DNA of 23,768 nt from a virus: IMG/VR virus record IMGVR_UViG_3300030090_006193, positions 1 through 23,768 of that record. One strand, given 5' to 3'. The translations under genes were made by a program, and so were the position numbers. Each line of letters opens with the position of its first letter. Position 1 is the first letter of the stretch. Below the pieces are notes generated by a model. It was not told the DNA's origin. It searched no databases and saw nothing but the letters and a program-made list of their open reading frames with translations. Positions 22,731-23,768 of the stretch are shown in pieces.

Positions 22731-23768
22731 TGCCTTTTCAAGCATTAGATAACAAAGGTTCGTGTGTAGGAGTGTATGATCAAGGCCGTCTGGTATTTGA
22801 TGAATTGCCGGAAACCCTATCATGTCACACATGGAATTATTCACAATTTTTAAAAGACCGGGATATTGAATATGCCAGTCTTTATTGTGGCAAAACATTA
22901 GAGCAAGCTTGTCCTGAACACTACGAGGCCGAACTACAATTAACTTCTGACAAACTAAAAGCATTTTTGAAATCTCTAAGGACAGCTAAAATAGATTTAA
23001 ATGAAAACTGTTTTTATGACTTGGTACCAGAGCGTTTTTTACTTGAATATTGCGATGTAAAAAATAAAATAACACAGCACGTTATAAACAATTATGAAAA
23101 GCCTAAAAACTACGATTTTTTATTAGATATGACAAAAGTTATTGAAGAGATTAAAACGCAAAAACTAACAATAAATCGCAAGGCGTTGATCCCATCAGCA
23201 CATAAATTTAAAACAAGACAATTTATGAAAAAAATACTGCGTACTGAACCTTATATTGATTATAAACTATTTGGAACTAAAACAGGGCGCTTGACAACTA
23301 GAAAAGGAACATTTCCAATATTAACACTTGACAAGCAGCATCGTTGTGTGTTAGAACCTACAAACGACTGGTTTGTAGAGCTTGATTTTAACGCAGCAGA
23401 GTTAAGAACTATGTTAGCGTTGTCAGGACAAAAACAACCACAAGAAGATATCCACAAGTGGAACATAAATAACGTGTTTAAACAAAATATTACTAGAGAC
23501 GAAGCTAAAACAAGAATTTTTGCTTGGCTTTATGGATCGGAAAAAGAGAGTAAGCGCCTATCTACTACAGATGCTAAAAAAATACTTAGACAAACGTACC
23601 AAAGAGAGAGAATTATTAGCGAGTATTGGACCGGCTCACATGTCAGAACACGATTCAATCGGACCATTCCTAGCGATAACCATCATGCTCTCTCTTATAT
23701 TATTCAAAGTAGTTGTGTCGATAACGTCAATAGGCAACTCATCAAGCTCCACGATAGAGTCGCTAATC
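22730..23768 (+). CDS. Family A DNA polymerase, N-terminal 346 codons (3' end outside the window), no exonuclease domain visible
   Basis: A template-directed DNA polymerase of the Pol I fold. Visible motifs are TGR at 185-187 (KTGRLTT). Motif A is DFNAAELR at 219-226, with catalytic Asp219 and Glu224. DIHKWN lies downstream, and motif B RDEAKTRIFAWLYG spans 256-269, with the R-x3-K-x3-F-x3-YG spacing intact (R256, K260, F264, Y268). The Asn-Phe-Gly of the usual motif B is Ile-Phe-Ala. Motif C (HDE) should fall just beyond the window. Only ~185 residues precede TGR, against ~147 from the start of the polymerase domain in E. coli Pol I. There is thus no room for a ~200-residue 3'-5' exonuclease domain, and no DxE exonuclease motif is seen. 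The GTG start overlaps the preceding TAG (TAGTG); an in-frame GTG at 22772 is an alternative. Confidence 0.88.
   Translation, partial: MPFQALDNKGSCVGVYDQGRLVFDELPETLSCHTWNYSQFLKDRDIEYASLYCGKTLEQACPEHYEAELQLTSDKLKAFLKSLRTAKIDLNENCFYDLVPERFLLEYCDVKNKITQHVINNYEKPKNYDFLLDMTKVIEEIKTQKLTINRKALIPSAHKFKTRQFMKKILRTEPYIDYKLFGTKTGRLTTRKGTFPILTLDKQHRCVLEPTNDWFVELDFNAAELRTMLALSGQKQPQEDIHKWNINNVFKQNITRDEAKTRIFAWLYGSEKESKRLSTTDAKKILRQTYQRERIISEYWTGSHVRTRFNRTIPSDNHHALSYIIQSSCVDNVNRQLIKLHDRVAN

Noticed and set aside
1-23768. Search for CRISPR arrays, transposases, integrase, toxin-antitoxin or defence genes
   Set aside because: No direct repeat arrays, no terminal inverted repeats with a transposase, and no such protein motifs were seen. 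The window is ordinary phage morphogenesis DNA in this respect.

Overview
This window is a stretch of the virion-morphogenesis region of a T4-like tailed bacteriophage with a contractile tail. All convincing genes lie on the + strand, packed with short gaps or small overlaps, and nearly all have a clear Shine-Dalgarno sequence. The proteins recall those of uncultured marine T4-like phages, but the host cannot be read from the sequence. There are no tRNA, rRNA, CRISPR, integrase or insertion-sequence signals.

Layout. (1) 1-1711: the 3' end of a fibre-like or decorating virion protein, then a predicted seven-bladed Asp-box (BNR-like) propeller. (2) 1799-5507: a gp22-like prohead scaffold, a gp23-like major capsid protein with a large insertion, a strong terminator, and a small beta-rich virion protein with its own leader and terminator. 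(3) 5618-8572: a Lys/Thr-rich basic protein, then the neck and tail-completion set (gp13-, gp14- and gp15-like). (4) 8686-12485: enlarged tail sheath (gp18) and tail tube (gp19). (5) 12544-16651: a gp26-like Cys4 protein and a 61-codon ORF in the tail-assembly-chaperone position, a conserved unknown, and the tape measure. (6) 16702-22730: baseplate genes, namely a tube-initiator-position protein, a gp53-like LysM protein, a 1150-residue hub-like protein and a 493-residue unknown with a Gly/Ser tail. (7) 22730-end: the first 346 codons of a family A DNA polymerase, cut by the window edge.

Together these genes build the capsid around a scaffold, close it with neck proteins, and assemble a contractile tail on a hub and tape measure. 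The order scaffold-capsid-neck-sheath-tube, with no terminase between neck and sheath, differs from T4.

The points most worth attention are: a recurrent intergenic octamer ACTATTTA that looks like a phage-specific late promoter; a possible +1/-2 frameshift joining the two chaperone-position ORFs; and a family A polymerase that appears to lack a proofreading domain and overlaps the last tail gene. Function calls rest on recognition of family motifs by eye, without database searches.
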